From Modestobacter sp. DSM 44400 (lineage in GTDB: Bacteria; Actinomycetota; Actinomycetes; Mycobacteriales; Geodermatophilaceae), in assembly GCF_900107175.1 (NCBI RefSeq), contig NZ_FNOZ01000010.1:1-64000 (forward strand): a DNA stretch of 64,000 bases, read 5' to 3'. Shown in pieces: positions 36,745 to 44,667 of this stretch. The stretch's first letter is position 1; every line of letters begins with the position of its first letter. Both the position numbers and the translations under genes were made by a program. A model generated the notes under the pieces. The model did not search any database, had not been told where the DNA came from, and saw nothing but the letters and a program-made list of their open reading frames with translations.

Positions 36745-37679
36745 CCGCTGCGGTGATCGCGACGCAGGGACTGGTCAAGCGGTACGGCCAGGTGCGGGCC
36801 GTGGACGGCATCGACCTCGACGTCCGGGCCGGTGACGTGTACGGCTTCCTGGGCGCCAACGGGTCGGGCAAGACAACGACGGTCCGGATGCTGCTCGGCC
36901 TGGTGCTGCCCACCTCCGGAGAGGTCCAGCTGCTCGGTGAGCGGATGCCGAAGGCGGCGCGGAGGGTGCTGCCCCGGGTCGGCGCGCTGATCGAGTCGCC
37001 CGCCGCCTACGGGCACCTGTCCGGGCGGGCGAACCTCACGCTGCTGGACGCCGCAGGACCGGGTGGATCGCGCCGCACCCGGCGGCCCCGGGTCGACGAG
37101 GTGCTCGAGCAGGTCGGCCTGGCCGGGGTCGGACGGCGGCCGGTAAAGGCCTACTCGCTGGGCATGCGGCAGCGGCTGGGGCTGGCCGGTGCGCTGCTGC
37201 GCCGTCCGGAGCTGCTGGTCCTGGACGAGCCGACCAACGGGCTGGACCCGCAGGGCATCCACGAGGTCCGCGACCTGCTCCTGGAGCTGCACCGCGCCGG
37301 CACCACCGTCTTCCTCTCCAGCCACCTGCTGGCCGAGGTGGAGCAGCTGTGCAGCCGGGTCGGGGTGCTCGACCGCGGCCGGCTGGTGCTGCAGGACGAC
37401 CTGGCCACCCTCACCGCGCCGACCGGGGCCACGGTCGTGGAGACCCCGGACCCGCAGCGGGTGCGTGCCGCGCTGGACGGCCGGGTGCTCTCGACCGACG
37501 GGGTGCGGGCCATCGTCCGGGGGGCCGACCCGGCGGAGGTCAACGCCGCGCTGGTCGCCGCCGGCGTCCCGGTCACCGGCCTGGCCCTGCAGCGTCCGTC
37601 GCTGGAGGAGGTCGTGCTGGCCGCCGCGGGCGGTAGCGCCGACCGGGTGGACGGCACCGAGGGGAGGACCCGCCGGTGA
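36741..37679 (+). CDS. ABC transporter ATP-binding protein
   Basis: A 312-residue ATPase with Walker A 'GANGSGKTTTV', signature 'YSLGMRQRLGLA', Walker B 'LLVLDEPTNGLDP' and switch His in 'VFLSSHLL'. The subfamily resembles CcmA/DrrA-type exporters. The GTG start overlaps the upstream gene and the TGA overlaps the permease start, each by four bases. It energises export together with the following permease. Confidence 0.93.
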   Translation: MTAAVIATQGLVKRYGQVRAVDGIDLDVRAGDVYGFLGANGSGKTTTVRMLLGLVLPTSGEVQLLGERMPKAARRVLPRVGALIESPAAYGHLSGRANLTLLDAAGPGGSRRTRRPRVDEVLEQVGLAGVGRRPVKAYSLGMRQRLGLAGALLRRPELLVLDEPTNGLDPQGIHEVRDLLLELHRAGTTVFLSSHLLAEVEQLCSRVGVLDRGRLVLQDDLATLTAPTGATVVETPDPQRVRAALDGRVLSTDGVRAIVRGADPAEVNAALVAAGVPVTGLALQRPSLEEVVLAAAGGSADRVDGTEGRTRR

Positions 37680-38485
37680 TCGCCGTCGAGCTGTCCAAGA
37701 TGTTCCGCCGGCCGCGCACGTGGGTGACGATCGGGCTGCTCAACGGGCTGCCGGTGCTCGTCGCCGTCCTGCTGGCACTCACCGACCTGGCGCCGCGGCC
37801 GGGGGAGGGTCCGCCGTTCCTGTCCGCCGTCCTGACCAATGGCACGCTGTACCCGCTGGCCGCGCTGGCCATCGTGCTGCCGCTGTTCCTGCCGATCGCG
37901 GTCGCCCTGATCGCCGGCGACGCCGTCGCCGGTGAGGCCCAGGCCGGCACGCTGCGCTACCTGCTGGCCCGCCCGGCCGGCCGCACTCGGCTGCTGGTGG
38001 CCAAGCTGGTCTCGGTCTTCGCCTTCGTGCTGGTCACCGTGCTGGTGGTCGCCGCGGTCGGCTACCTGGTCGGCCAGGTGTTCTTCGAGGTGCAGCCGCT
38101 CGGCGGGACCGCGCTGTCGGGCACCTCGCTGACCCCGGCCCAGATCGCCGGCCGCACGGTGCTGTCGATCGGCTACGTCACCGTCTCCATGCTCGGGGTG
38201 GCCGCCTTCGCGCTGTTCTTCTCCACGCTCACCGACTCCCCGCTGGCCGCGATGATCGGCGCGCTGGCGGTGCTCATCGCCTCCTCGCTGCTATTCACCC
38301 TGGACGCCGCCTCCTCCATCGCGCCCTACCTGCCGACCCGCTACTGGCTGGCGTTCGTCGACTTCTTCCGCGACCCGATCCTCTGGAGGGACATCGTCCG
38401 CGGCCTGGCGTTGCAGGCCGTCTACGTCGCGGTGCTGCTCGGGGCTGCCTGGGCGAACTTCGCCACCAAGGACATCACCAGCTAG
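37676..38485 (+). CDS. ABC transporter permease (ABC-2 type)
   Basis: A 269-residue integral membrane protein with six hydrophobic segments, among them 'ALAIVLPLFLPIAVALIAGDAV' and 'VFAFVLVTVLVVAAVGYLVGQVFF'. The 'GEAQAGTLRYLLARP.GRTRLL' cytoplasmic loop is typical of ABC-2 exporters, where it couples to the ATPase. GTG 37676 overlaps the ATPase stop. It ends with TAG; its last four bases overlap the convergent reductase gene. Confidence 0.9.
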   Translation: MIAVELSKMFRRPRTWVTIGLLNGLPVLVAVLLALTDLAPRPGEGPPFLSAVLTNGTLYPLAALAIVLPLFLPIAVALIAGDAVAGEAQAGTLRYLLARPAGRTRLLVAKLVSVFAFVLVTVLVVAAVGYLVGQVFFEVQPLGGTALSGTSLTPAQIAGRTVLSIGYVTVSMLGVAAFALFFSTLTDSPLAAMIGALAVLIASSLLFTLDAASSIAPYLPTRYWLAFVDFFRDPILWRDIVRGLALQAVYVAVLLGAAWANFATKDITS

Positions 38486-39045
38486 GCGCGCCGCACCCGG
38501 TGGTGCAGGTGGACGACCCCGCTGCCGAACCGGTGCTCGTCGAGCAGCTCCAGGTCCAGCCGGACGCCGGCGGGCAGGACCGGGGTGCCGCCGCCCACCA
38601 CGACGGGGTGGACGAACAGGTGCACCTGGTCGACCAGGCCGGCCCGGAACGCCGCGGCGGCCAGCCCGGGGCCGCCCACGCTGAGGTGCCGGGCCGCCTC
38701 GGCCTTGAGCCGACGTACCGCGTCCGGGTCGAAGACCCGCTCGAGCCGGGTGCGGGCACTGGACACCGCCGGCAGCGTCGTGGAGTAGACGACCTTGTCG
38801 GCGGCCCGCCAGACCGCGGCGTAATCGCGGACGACGGCCGGCTGGTCGGGCCCCGTGGGCATCGTCTCCCAAGCCACCATCACCTCGTACATCCGGCGGC
38901 CGTAGCGATACGTGCCGATCGCCCGCTCCTGCTCGTTGACGACGGCGTGCAGCTCCTCGTCTGGCTCGGCCCAGTCGACGCGGCCGTCGGCGTCGGCGAC
39001 CATGCCGTCCAGCGAGGTGATCGCCGAGTAGACGAGCTCAGCCAC
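38482..39045 (-). CDS. Dihydrofolate reductase family protein (RibD C-terminal-like)
   Basis: A 187-residue protein with 'LVYSAITSLDGMVADADGRVDW' (substrate/NADPH region), 'RYGRRMYEVMVAWE' and 'HLSVGGPGLAAAAFRAGLVDQVHLFVHPVVVGGG', the RibD_C/YyaP-type reductase fold. Its substrate is unknown; family members are NADPH-dependent reductases of pteridine or deaminated pyrimidine-like compounds. It overlaps the next gene upstream by eight bases, indicating coupled expression of two paralogues. Confidence 0.87.
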   Translation of the reverse strand: MAELVYSAITSLDGMVADADGRVDWAEPDEELHAVVNEQERAIGTYRYGRRMYEVMVAWETMPTGPDQPAVVRDYAAVWRAADKVVYSTTLPAVSSARTRLERVFDPDAVRRLKAEAARHLSVGGPGLAAAAFRAGLVDQVHLFVHPVVVGGGTPVLPAGVRLDLELLDEHRFGSGVVHLHHRVRRA

Positions 39046-39607
39046 GGGGTGTCACCGGTGAACCGGCGAACTCGACGCACTCCAACCCGGCCGGGCCGCC
39101 GTCGAAGGCGTCGTAGAGCCGCTCGCCGCCGCCCAGCAGCACGGGCACCACAGTCACGTGCAGCTCGTCGACCGGACCGGCCCGCAGGTACTGCCGGACG
39201 GTGTCCGCCCCGCCGCCGAGCCGGACGTCGGCGTCCCCGGCTGCTGCGCAGGCCTGCGCCAGGGCCGCCTCGATGCCGTCGGTCACGAAGGTGAACGTCG
39301 TCCCGCCGGCCATGGTCAGCGGCGGCCGTGGATGGGAGGTCAGCACGAACACCGGGTCGGGGTGCGGCGGGTCCTCGCCCCACCAGCCGGTCCACTGCTC
39401 GTCCGGCCGGTCTCGATCGCGGTCGATGACGCCCGGGGCGCTGTCGGCGCCGGGCTCGCCCAGCATCGCCCGGCCGGTCGGGGTGGCGAAGACCCACCCC
39501 TGCAGTCGTTCACCGTCCACCCCCAGCGGGTGAGCGAGGTCCTGGCCGGGCCCGGCGGCGTAGCCGTCCACCGAGATCGAGAGGTTGTGCACCCGCAGTC
39601 GCGGCAC
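39038..39607 (-). CDS. Dihydrofolate reductase family protein, internal deletion likely
   Basis: A 189-residue paralogue of the preceding gene, starting at GTG 39607 ('PRLRVHNLSISVDGYAAGPGQ'). It continues with 'QWTGWWGEDPPHPDPVFVLTSHPRPPLTMAGGTTFTFVTDG' and 'VRLGGGADTVRQYLRAGPVDELHVTVVPVLLGGGERL'. Compared with relatives, the segment that normally reads like 'GAxIMGRNxFGPxRGPW' between 'LGEPGADS' and 'DEQWTGWW' is missing and replaced by 'APGVIDRDRDRP', about 20 residues short. Activity may be impaired. It is divergent from the UAG-containing CMD gene with 82 bp between. Confidence 0.8.
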   Translation of the reverse strand: MPRLRVHNLSISVDGYAAGPGQDLAHPLGVDGERLQGWVFATPTGRAMLGEPGADSAPGVIDRDRDRPDEQWTGWWGEDPPHPDPVFVLTSHPRPPLTMAGGTTFTFVTDGIEAALAQACAAAGDADVRLGGGADTVRQYLRAGPVDELHVTVVPVLLGGGERLYDAFDGGPAGLECVEFAGSPVTPRG

Positions 39608-39676
39608 GGTTGTCTCCTCTGCCTGGTCGAGTCGGAGGTCAGACCGCCGGGGTGGCCGGAAGTCATCGGCGCCGTC

Positions 39677-39682
39677 TAGGTT
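39677..39682 (+). promoter_or_regulatory. -10 element for leaderless CMD-family gene
   Basis: TAGGTT at 39677-39682 ends seven bases before the ATG at 39690, the spacing of leaderless actinobacterial transcripts. No ribosome-binding sequence lies between. No clear -35 was identified. Confidence 0.45.
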
Positions 39683-39689
39683 GGCCGGC

Positions 39690-40289
39690 ATGGCCCGCCT
39701 GCCCCTCGTGGACTCCAACGACGAGAACGCCGACCCGCTGGCCCGGGAGGTGCTCAAGGCCGTCGCGGCCGCGCGCGGCCGCAGCGTCGACCCCGCCGTC
39801 TACCGGGCGGTGGCCAACCACCCCAAGGCGCTGCAGAAGATGGTCGAGTTCGGCACCGTCGTGTACTTCCAGAACTCGATGACCCCGGCTCAGCGGGAGC
39901 TCGCCTACCTGACCGCCTCGGTCACCAACGAGTGCCATTACTAGATCCCCACGCACGTGCTGCTCGGTCGGGCGGCGGGGTTGACGGAGGAGAAGCTGGC
40001 CCACCTGGGGGACGACCCGCTCCCCGACGGGCTGTACGCGGCAGACGAGGCGGCGATCGTTCGGTACGCGCAGCGGTCCACCCGGATGGACGTGATCGAC
40101 GACCGCACGTACGGCGACCTGTCCGCGCACTTCACGCCCGAGCAGATCATCGAGATCTGCTTCACCGTGGGCCTGTCCAACATGATCAACCGGTTCCACG
40201 CCACCTTTCTCACCGAGGTGGACCCGGACACCCGGGAGGCACTGGCCCCCAGCTGCCCGCTGGCCTACCCGGAGGTGCCGGAGCCCTGA
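39690..40289 (+). CDS. CMD/AhpD-like redox protein with in-frame UAG at CxxC (candidate selenoprotein)
   Basis: One frame runs from ATG 39690 to TGA 40289 (199 residues) except for a single TAG at 39942-39944. The product is a carboxymuconolactone decarboxylase/AhpD-like all-helical protein: 'SMTPAQRELAYLTASVTNECHY', TAG, 'IPTHVLLGRAAGLTEEKLAHLGDD'. The family motif is E-C-x-x-C-x-x-x-H and the TAG is exactly its second cysteine. Changing a cysteine codon (TGC/TGT) to TAG needs two substitutions, and both flanks remain conserved. A hairpin with a GGU-containing apex follows. UAG has been reported to encode selenocysteine in Geodermatophilus and Blastococcus, so C-x-x-Sec is the best reading. 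Such proteins act as thiol peroxidases or reductases. Without recoding, an 84-residue fragment would result. Confidence 0.8.
39947..39980 (+). promoter_or_regulatory. SECIS-like hairpin after UAG (CMD gene)
   Basis: In the mRNA, CCCC (39947-39950) can pair with GGGG (39977-39980). Above an 8-nt asymmetric bulge, GCUGC (39959-39963) pairs with GCGGC (39972-39976), leaving loop UCGGUCGG. The GGU in the apex lies 22-24 nt after UAG, close to the spacing of the E. coli fdhF SECIS, where SelB reads a loop GGU. The pairing was made by eye. Confidence 0.55.
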
Positions 40290-40601
40290 TGCTCGTGCGG
40301 CGGGATCACCCCCGGCGCAGCTCGCTCGCGCCCGCTCGGATCGCCGGGCACCCCGTGCTGGTCATCGGCTACGTCACCGTCTTGCTGCCTTCCGCGACGC
40401 CGAGGATCACTCCTGCGCTACCGGCCTGCGCCGAGGATGGACGGTGGCACCTAGGCACCCTGCACACGGAAGAGACCAGTGTCCCGGGCCGTTCATCGCG
40501 GGCACGACCTCTGGCGTGGCCGCAGAGGCTTCCCGTTGCGGCATGCGATCGAGCCGCAAGCATCACTCCGGTATCAACAGTGATGCCATCAACGCACGCC
40601 G

Positions 40602-40715
40602 ATGACCCTGCGTCGGTCCGATGCCGAGGCCGATGCTCTCCGCCGGAGAGCCAAGCTGGCGTCGAGGTCGATGCAAGACGTCGCCCGGGAGCCTGACCGC
40701 GCAGGGCCGGCAACG
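40602..40715 (+). pseudogene. Ribbon-helix-helix antitoxin remnant
   Basis: ATG 40602 opens 'MTLRRSDAEADALRRRAKLASRSMQDVARE', a CopG/FitA-like N-terminus. Similarity ends after about 32 residues, and no toxin follows before the MFS gene. Upstream, ATCAAC is repeated at 40576-40581 and 40589-40594 within an AT-richer patch that could be the former operator. The rest of the 440-bp gap (40290-40600) shows nothing recognisable. Confidence 0.5.
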
Positions 40716-40732
40716 GGCCGCTGGATCGACGG

Positions 40733-42025
40733 ATGCGACGGTCTTCGAGGGCCACCAGCTTCAATGACCTCGTGGAACAGAAGAAGGAGGCCGTGCACCC
40801 CGCTGCCGCGATCCCCGGGGACGGCGCGGTGCGCACCGGCCGCGGCGGTCCCGGCCAGTGGCGCTGGCCGGCGCTGGCGATGTTCACGGTCGGCTACGGC
40901 GCGAACCAGTTCGTGCCGCTGCTCGCTGTCTACCGGCGTGACCTGGGGCTGTCCGACGCCGCCGCGACCGCCGTCTTCGGGGTCTACGCCCTGGGCCTGG
41001 TCCCCGGGTTCCTGATCGGCGGCCCGGCCAGCGACCGCCACGGACGGCGACGGATCATGATCGCCTCGGCCGCGCTGTCGCTGCTCGCCACCGCCGTCCT
41101 GATCACCGGGCACTGGGGGGTGGCCGGCCTCTACGCCGGGCGGCTGCTCACCGGCGTCGTCTCCGGCACGGCCTTCACCGTCGGGACGGCGTGGGTCAAG
41201 GAACTGTCCGGCGGTTCTGTCGGCACCGCGGCCCGCCGCTCGGCGCTCGCCCTGACCGCCGGCTTCGGGGTCGGCCCACTCGTCGCCGGGCCGCTGGCGG
41301 AGTGGGCCCCGTTCCCGACCGTGCTGCCCTACCTGCTCCACCTGGTGCTCGCCGGCGTCGCCCTGGCGCTCCTGCCCCGGGCAGCCGAGACGCGGCCGGC
41401 CGGCTCGTCGGGGAGCGGCCGCCCGCGGATCATCCCCCAGGCGGCGCGCTCGGGCCGCTTCCCCCGGATCGTCGCGCCGATGGCACCGTGGGTCTTCGGC
41501 AGCGTCACGATCGTCTTCACCACCCTCCCCGCGCACGGCGTCCAGGCCCTTCCCCGGCTGGGCGTGGCCTTTCCCGGACTCCTGGCGGCCTTCGCGCTGG
41601 CCGCCGGCCTCGGTGGTCAGCGCGCGGGGCAGCGGCTGCACCAGGCGTCGGCGGCCCGCGGGGACGTCCGGGGCCCGGCCATCGGGCTGGCGGTTATCGT
41701 CGTGGGTTACCTGGCCGCGGCGCTGGCCACCGCCCGTCCCGGCCTCCTCACCGTTCTCGCCGCGGCCCTGATCCTCGGCAGCGGGTACGGGGTGTGCCTG
41801 GTCGTCGGCCTGCGCGAGGTCGAGCGGCTCGCCGCGCCAGCGGAACTCGGGGGACTGATCGCCCTCTACTACAGCCTGGCCTACCTGGGGCTGGCGATTC
41901 CCTACCTCCTGGCGCTCGCTGCACCGCACCTCGGCTACCCAGCCGCGCTGGTCGTCGCGGCTGCGGCCGCGGCGGTGACCCTCGTCGCCGTGCTGGTGCA
42001 AGGGCACCGCACCCCCGCCCGGTAG
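40733..42025 (+). CDS. Major facilitator superfamily transporter
   Basis: A membrane protein of up to 430 residues with 12 predicted helices and the MFS loop motif 'GGPASDRHGRRRIMIASA' between helices 2 and 3. 'LTGVVSGTAFTVGTAWVKEL' fits helix 4-5. The substrate is unknown, with drug-efflux-like members closest by appearance. The start is uncertain: ATG 40733, GTG 40793 after GAAGGAGG, or GTG 40829. The first 45 residues are not conserved. It ends with TAG, one base before the stop of the convergent lipase gene. Confidence 0.88.
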   Translation: MRRSSRATSFNDLVEQKKEAVHPAAAIPGDGAVRTGRGGPGQWRWPALAMFTVGYGANQFVPLLAVYRRDLGLSDAAATAVFGVYALGLVPGFLIGGPASDRHGRRRIMIASAALSLLATAVLITGHWGVAGLYAGRLLTGVVSGTAFTVGTAWVKELSGGSVGTAARRSALALTAGFGVGPLVAGPLAEWAPFPTVLPYLLHLVLAGVALALLPRAAETRPAGSSGSGRPRIIPQAARSGRFPRIVAPMAPWVFGSVTIVFTTLPAHGVQALPRLGVAFPGLLAAFALAAGLGGQRAGQRLHQASAARGDVRGPAIGLAVIVVGYLAAALATARPGLLTVLAAALILGSGYGVCLVVGLREVERLAAPAELGGLIALYYSLAYLGLAIPYLLALAAPHLGYPAALVVAAAAAAVTLVAVLVQGHRTPAR

Positions 42026-42026
42026 G

Positions 42027-42836
42027 TCAGCTACGGCGCAGCCGGGCGCAGTCGGCGGGCCCCAGCTCGACCGGCGGGCCGGCGGCCAGCTCGGCGAGCA
42101 CGATGCCCTGCACGACCGGATCGGCGGGCAGCTGCCCGTGCGCGACGCGGGAGTCGGCGCACACCGACTGCACGGGGAGCTCCACCGCGCCGTCGAGCCG
42201 GGCGGACTCCGGCGGGGTGACCGTCTGGTCGGCCGTGGACCACAGCGACACCCAGGTAGGCCCCGCCGGGGTCTCGTCGCCGGCGTTGAGCCGGGCCAGC
42301 AGGCCGCTGTCGGTGGTCAGCTGCTGGCAGCCTACCGGGCACTGGCTGGGCGCGAGCCCGGCGCCGAGGTCGGCCAGCGTGGTGCCGTGGTGCGGGGACC
42401 CCAGGGTGAGGATGCGGCGGGCCTGCGTGGCTCCGCCGTCCGCGGCCCACAACCGGGCGATCACGCCGCCCGCGGAGTAGCCGACGACGTCGACGCTCGC
42501 GGCGCCGGTCCGGGCCAGCGCGTCGTCGACGGCGGTGGCCAGTACGTCGGCCGCGGCCTGCAGGTCGCCGGTGCCGTCCCCGGGGACGGCGACGACGCTG
42601 GCGTCCCGGCCGGCGGCGGTGAGCCGGTCGGCGAGCAGTTGCAGGGAACGGGTGGAGCCGCCGTAGCCGGGCATCAGCAGCACGGGACCGGGCTGCTCCT
42701 GGGACACCGGCGTCGGGTCGTCGGCGGTCAGCCGCGGGACCAGCACCGCGCCGACGACCGCGACCACGGCGACCACGAGGACGGCGAGCAGGCCCAGCAC
42801 GAGGCGGCGGCGGGCGGGGGAGAGGCCGGCGAACAC
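42027..42836 (-). CDS. Secreted/anchored alpha-beta hydrolase (lipase class 2-like)
   Basis: A 269-residue protein with an N-terminal membrane anchor ('RLVLGLLAVLVVAVVAVVGAVLV'). An extracellular lipase fold follows: 'VLLMPGYGGSTRSLQLLADRL' (oxyanion turn), nucleophile 'VDVVGYSAGGVIARLW', 'TLGSPHHGT' and C-terminal His in 'ADSRVAHGQLPAD'. Two pairs of cysteines (CPVGC; 'QSVC.ADS' and 'PADC') suit an exported protein. It is probably a triacylglycerol lipase or esterase at the cell surface. Confidence 0.85.
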   Translation of the reverse strand: MFAGLSPARRRLVLGLLAVLVVAVVAVVGAVLVPRLTADDPTPVSQEQPGPVLLMPGYGGSTRSLQLLADRLTAAGRDASVVAVPGDGTGDLQAAADVLATAVDDALARTGAASVDVVGYSAGGVIARLWAADGGATQARRILTLGSPHHGTTLADLGAGLAPSQCPVGCQQLTTDSGLLARLNAGDETPAGPTWVSLWSTADQTVTPPESARLDGAVELPVQSVCADSRVAHGQLPADPVVQGIVLAELAAGPPVELGPADCARLRRS

Positions 42837-42877
42837 GCCCCCACTGTCCCCGCTCTGGCTGTGCGGAGCAGTGGCTG

Positions 42878-43585
42878 GTGGACTGGACGCGTGCAGCGGA
42901 ACGCGGGGCCGGGGTGCTGAGCCGCGACGAGTACCTGGCGGCCTGGGCCGGCTGGCACGGCGGCACCGACCCGGCCGACAGCCGGCTGGTGCACGGCTGG
43001 CTCACCCTGGCCTACACGCTGGCCCGGCCCTTCGGCGGGCGCTCGCCCCTGCTGGCGACCGCGCTGGGGCTGATCGTGGCCGCCGCCGCCGTCGGCCCGG
43101 CGGTGGCCGGCGGGGGATGGCTGATCGCCGCCGGGCTGCTGGTCGGCCTCTCGGGCCTGCTGGACTCCCTGGACGGCGCCCTGGCGATCGCCGGGGGGAC
43201 GGCGTCCCGGCGGGGCTTCGTGCTGGACTCCGCCGTCGACCGGCTGACCGAGGTCGCCTACGCCGTTGCGCTGTGGAGCGCCGGGGCGCCGGGCTGGTTG
43301 GCCGCCGCGTTCGGTGCGCTGTGCTGGCTGCCGGACTACCTGCGGGCCCGCGCGGGGCAGGCCGGGGTGTCCGAGACCGGGGCCATCTCGGCGTGGGAGC
43401 GCCCGACCCGGGTGGCGATGGCCGGCTTCACCCTCGGTGGCGCCGGGGTGCTCGCCGTCCTCCGTGCCGGCGGTCCGGACGCCGCCGACTGGGTCGTCAC
43501 CTGCGGCGCCGCCGTCGGCTGCCTGCTCGGGGTGCTCGGCACCGCCCAGCTCGGCGTCCAGCTGCGGCGGGCGCTGGCCGACTGA
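42878..43585 (+). CDS. CDP-alcohol phosphatidyltransferase family protein
   Basis: A 235-residue membrane protein. The catalytic motif is 'LDSLDGALAIAGGTASRRGFVLDSAVDRL', which fits D-x2-D-G-x2-A-x9-G-x3-D-x3-D, but Ile replaces the usual Arg after Ala. Such enzymes transfer a phospho-alcohol from CDP-diacylglycerol or similar donors in phospholipid synthesis. The acceptor is unknown. It is divergent from the lipase gene; the start may be ATG/GTG near 42878-42914. The Arg substitution makes the exact reaction less certain. Confidence 0.85.
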   Translation: MDWTRAAERGAGVLSRDEYLAAWAGWHGGTDPADSRLVHGWLTLAYTLARPFGGRSPLLATALGLIVAAAAVGPAVAGGGWLIAAGLLVGLSGLLDSLDGALAIAGGTASRRGFVLDSAVDRLTEVAYAVALWSAGAPGWLAAAFGALCWLPDYLRARAGQAGVSETGAISAWERPTRVAMAGFTLGGAGVLAVLRAGGPDAADWVVTCGAAVGCLLGVLGTAQLGVQLRRALAD

Positions 43586-43688
43586 GCGTCCGGCCGGGCC
43601 GTCTCCTACGCTGGTGCCGCCCCGGCGCTCATGCCTGCTCCGGGGTCTGTCGGGCGACGAGCCCCCGTCTGCAGGGAGAGTCGTCCCG

Positions 43689-44666
43689 ATGCCCGTCGTC
43701 GTGACCGGTTCCATCGCCACCGACCACTTGATGACCTTCCCCGGAAAGTTTACCGACCAGTTCGTCGAGGGCCAGATGGAGAACGTCTCGCTCTCCTTCC
43801 TCGTCGACGACCTCGTGCAGCACCGCGGCGGCGCGGGCGCGAACATGGCCTACGGTCTGGCATTGCTCGGCATGGCGCCGGTGCTGGTCGGCGCGGTGGG
43901 CAACGACTTCGACGACTACGAGGCCTGGCTGACCCGGCACGGGGTGGACACCGGCAGCGTGCACTGGTCCGACGTCAAGCACACCGCCCGCTTCACCTGC
44001 ACCACCGACGCCGCCAACAACCAGATCGCGTCCTTCTACTCGGGCGCGATGAGTGAGGCCTCGCTCATCGAGCTCGCCCCCGTGGAGAAGCGCGTCGGCC
44101 CGCTCGACCTGGTCATCGTCGGCCCGAACGACCCGACGGCGATGGTCCAGCACACCCAGGAGTGCCGGGACCGCGGCTACCCGTTCCTCGCCGACCCCTC
44201 CCAGCAGTTGGCCTGGGCCGACGGGGAGATGATCCGCGGACTGGTCGCCGGCGCGGACCTGCTGTTCACCAACGAGTACGAGCACGCGCTGCTGCTGCAG
44301 AAGACCGGCTGGACGGCCGACGAGGTGCTCGCCCGGGTCGGCACCTGGGTAACGACCCGGGCGGCCAACGGCGTGCGGGTCGACCGCGCGGGGGAGGAGC
44401 CGATCGAGGTGATCGCCGTCCCGGAGACCAAGCCGGTGGAGCCCACCGGTGGCGGCGACGCCCTGCGTGCGGGCTTCGTCGCCGCCCGCCAGTGGGGGCT
44501 GGGCCTGGAGCGGGCCACCCAGGTCGGCTCGGCCGTGGCCACCGCCGCGATCGAGGTCATCGGCACCCAGGAGTACAGCCTGCCGACGGGGCCGTTCCTG
44601 GAGCGCTTCGCCGCTGCGTTCGGTGGCGACGCCGCCGACGAGGTGGCCCCGCACCTCCCCGCCTGA
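43689..44666 (+). CDS. PfkB-family sugar/nucleoside kinase (adenosine kinase-like)
   Basis: A 325-residue ribokinase-fold enzyme. 'HRGGAGANMAYGLALLG' (substrate Gly-Gly) and the C-terminal 'PTGGGDALRAGFVAA' (anion hole and catalytic Asp) are the two PfkB signatures. The 'ITTDHLMTFPGKF'-like N-terminus (here 'SIATDHLMTFPGKFTDQF') is typical of actinobacterial adenosine kinase (Rv2202c type). It would phosphorylate adenosine to AMP in purine salvage. It ends one base from the convergent flavin reductase stop. Confidence 0.9.
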   Translation: MPVVVTGSIATDHLMTFPGKFTDQFVEGQMENVSLSFLVDDLVQHRGGAGANMAYGLALLGMAPVLVGAVGNDFDDYEAWLTRHGVDTGSVHWSDVKHTARFTCTTDAANNQIASFYSGAMSEASLIELAPVEKRVGPLDLVIVGPNDPTAMVQHTQECRDRGYPFLADPSQQLAWADGEMIRGLVAGADLLFTNEYEHALLLQKTGWTADEVLARVGTWVTTRAANGVRVDRAGEEPIEVIAVPETKPVEPTGGGDALRAGFVAARQWGLGLERATQVGSAVATAAIEVIGTQEYSLPTGPFLERFAAAFGGDAADEVAPHLPA

Positions 44667-44667
44667 G

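Noticed and set aside
39585-39944. Treating the CMD gene as a simple 84-residue truncated protein
   Set aside because: The downstream 115 codons are conserved in the same frame with the catalytic His, and the stop falls exactly on a catalytic Cys column, which random truncation does not explain well.
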